This document shows, in pieces, positions 63,354 to 64,000 of a DNA stretch of 64,000 bases (position 1 is its first letter; the number at the start of each line of letters is the position of its first letter). The translations under genes were made by a program, and so were the position numbers. The DNA lies in contig CANMDE010000001.1 in the NCBI GenBank assembly GCA_947496535.1, positions 434,001-498,000 of the forward strand, given 5' to 3'. This stretch comes from an uncultured Paracoccaceae bacterium (GTDB lineage Bacteria; Pseudomonadota; Alphaproteobacteria; Rhodobacterales; Rhodobacteraceae). The notes beneath the pieces are model-generated. The model did not search any database. It saw only the letters and a list, made by a program, of their open reading frames with translations, and was not told the origin of the DNA.

Positions 63354-63953
63354 ATGCAGCTTCTTATGTCACCCGCCTCACCCTTCGTGCGAAAAGTTCG
63401 TGTCTTGCTGCGCGAGGCTGATTTGCTGGAGCAAGTGACCGAGGTTGATGTCCAGACAACGCCATATGAGCCCGATCAGGCCGTGAAGGCGGCCAATCCG
63501 ACTGGCAAGATACCGGTTCTGATCCGCGACGATGGGCCTGCTCTCTATGACAGTCGGGTCATCACGCGGTTTCTGGACCAGATCGCCGGGGCGGACCTTT
63601 ATCCCGCTGCGGGTCTTTGGGAAATTTTGACGCTAGAGGCGACGGCGGACGCGATGATGGATGCCGCCGTGCTGATCACTTATGAGGGGCGGTACAGGCC
63701 CGAAAGCCAGCAATCGCCAGACTGGATGGATGCGCAGTGGGGCAAGATCACCCGTGCAGTATCGACGGTGGAGACCCGCTGGATGAGCCACCTTGCCGGT
63801 CCATTACATATGGGGCAGGTCGGTATGGGTTGCGCGCTGGCCTATCTTGATCTGCGCCATGATGCGCGGGGCTGGCGGGATGGAAATCCTGCATTGGCAG
63901 CTTGGCACAAGGAATTCATGTCGCGTCCCAGCATGATCCAGACCGCGATTTGA
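63354..63953 (+). CDS. Glutathione S-transferase family protein
   Basis: 199 residues. The N-terminal thioredoxin fold starts MQLLMSPASPFVRKVRVLLREADL, with NPTGKIPVL and LYDSRVITRFLDQ (the SRVI variant of the GSH-binding turn). The C-terminal helical domain ends with ALAYLDLRHDARGW. It belongs to the bacterial GST group that uses glutathione for detoxification or reduction. Substrate unknown. Confidence 0.9.
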   Translation: MQLLMSPASPFVRKVRVLLREADLLEQVTEVDVQTTPYEPDQAVKAANPTGKIPVLIRDDGPALYDSRVITRFLDQIAGADLYPAAGLWEILTLEATADAMMDAAVLITYEGRYRPESQQSPDWMDAQWGKITRAVSTVETRWMSHLAGPLHMGQVGMGCALAYLDLRHDARGWRDGNPALAAWHKEFMSRPSMIQTAI

Positions 63954-63959
63954 ACAGTC

Positions 63960-64000
63960 TTACGACTTGGCCTGAGCAAGAACGCGTAGGGATGTGCTTT
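63960..64000 (-). CDS. Possible C-terminal fragment of a gene continuing outside the window
   Basis: A minus-strand frame open to the window edge ends STSLRVLAQAKS followed by TAA at 63962-63960. It is too short to identify. Placed convergently seven bases after the GST stop, it may be the end of a real gene. Confidence 0.3.
   Translation of the reverse strand, partial: STSLRVLAQAKS

Overview
The window looks like a chromosomal segment of a marine alphaproteobacterium of the Rhodobacteraceae/Roseobacteraceae (Roseobacter group; Loktanella or Yoonia type is a guess). This rests on the mreBCD-mrdA-rodA order, the FeS-type photolyase, the TAXI-TRAP transporter, the xdhABC plus BMP-type nucleoside transporter operon, the substrate-binding/OmpA fusion and moderately high GC. 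No rRNA, tRNA, CRISPR array, prophage or intact insertion sequence was seen. It is mostly ordinary core chromosome with a few accessory patches.

Layout. 1-6015: rod-shape operon mreB(partial)-mreC-mreD-mrdA-rodA, with a hydroxyacid reductase gene translationally coupled to its end. 6046-8423: a possible 43-aa peptide, a short-chain dehydrogenase and an FeS cryptochrome/photolyase. 8493-13714: an exported 18-repeat MORN protein, NAD synthetase, a small membrane protein, a DUF1801 protein and a Tat-exported metallo-hydrolase. 13868-21816: gltX, a MATE exporter, a gamma-glutamylcyclotransferase-like gene, the ybbA/ybbP-type ABC exporter divergent from tesA, an SRAP (HMCES/YedK) protein without its catalytic cysteine, and dodecin. 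21883-27758: two cold-shock genes, a small membrane ORF, an orphan DUF4415 protein, ettA, a universal stress protein and a sodium:alanine symporter.

27836-32186 is an envelope cluster on the minus strand: two exported PilJ-domain proteins (one with a Cache-like C terminus) and a phosphate-type binding protein fused to an OmpA peptidoglycan anchor. 32825-42326 is one long minus-strand unit, xdhA-xdhB-xdhC-ABC ATPase-permease-small membrane protein-permease-BMP protein, which would import purine nucleosides or bases and oxidise them through xanthine dehydrogenase. 42598-46716 holds an oxidoreductase, a DUF4386 protein, LysR and ArsR regulators and a GH5 glycosidase. dnaE follows, then a TAXI-TRAP transporter with a cupin.

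54411-55452 contains an OmpR-type response regulator followed on the same strand by two tandem ~125-nt RNA-like elements. Each has a 5' hairpin, a second hairpin, a CCTCCC linker and a Rho-independent terminator. Their 3' halves are identical, while the 5' stems differ by compensatory changes. They look like a duplicated 3'-UTR-derived sRNA (SorX-like by position) and are the strongest candidate for something little described. The rest of the window (ribA, L,D-transpeptidase, rppH, lytic transglycosylase, WYL regulator, alpha/beta hydrolase, two GST-like proteins, DUF1801) is housekeeping or general metabolism.

Other points of interest are a 9+9 higher-order duplication inside the MORN array, and a recurring hairpin/T-run/'CCAAGATGAAG' element found between genes and, in one place, in frame inside xdhB.
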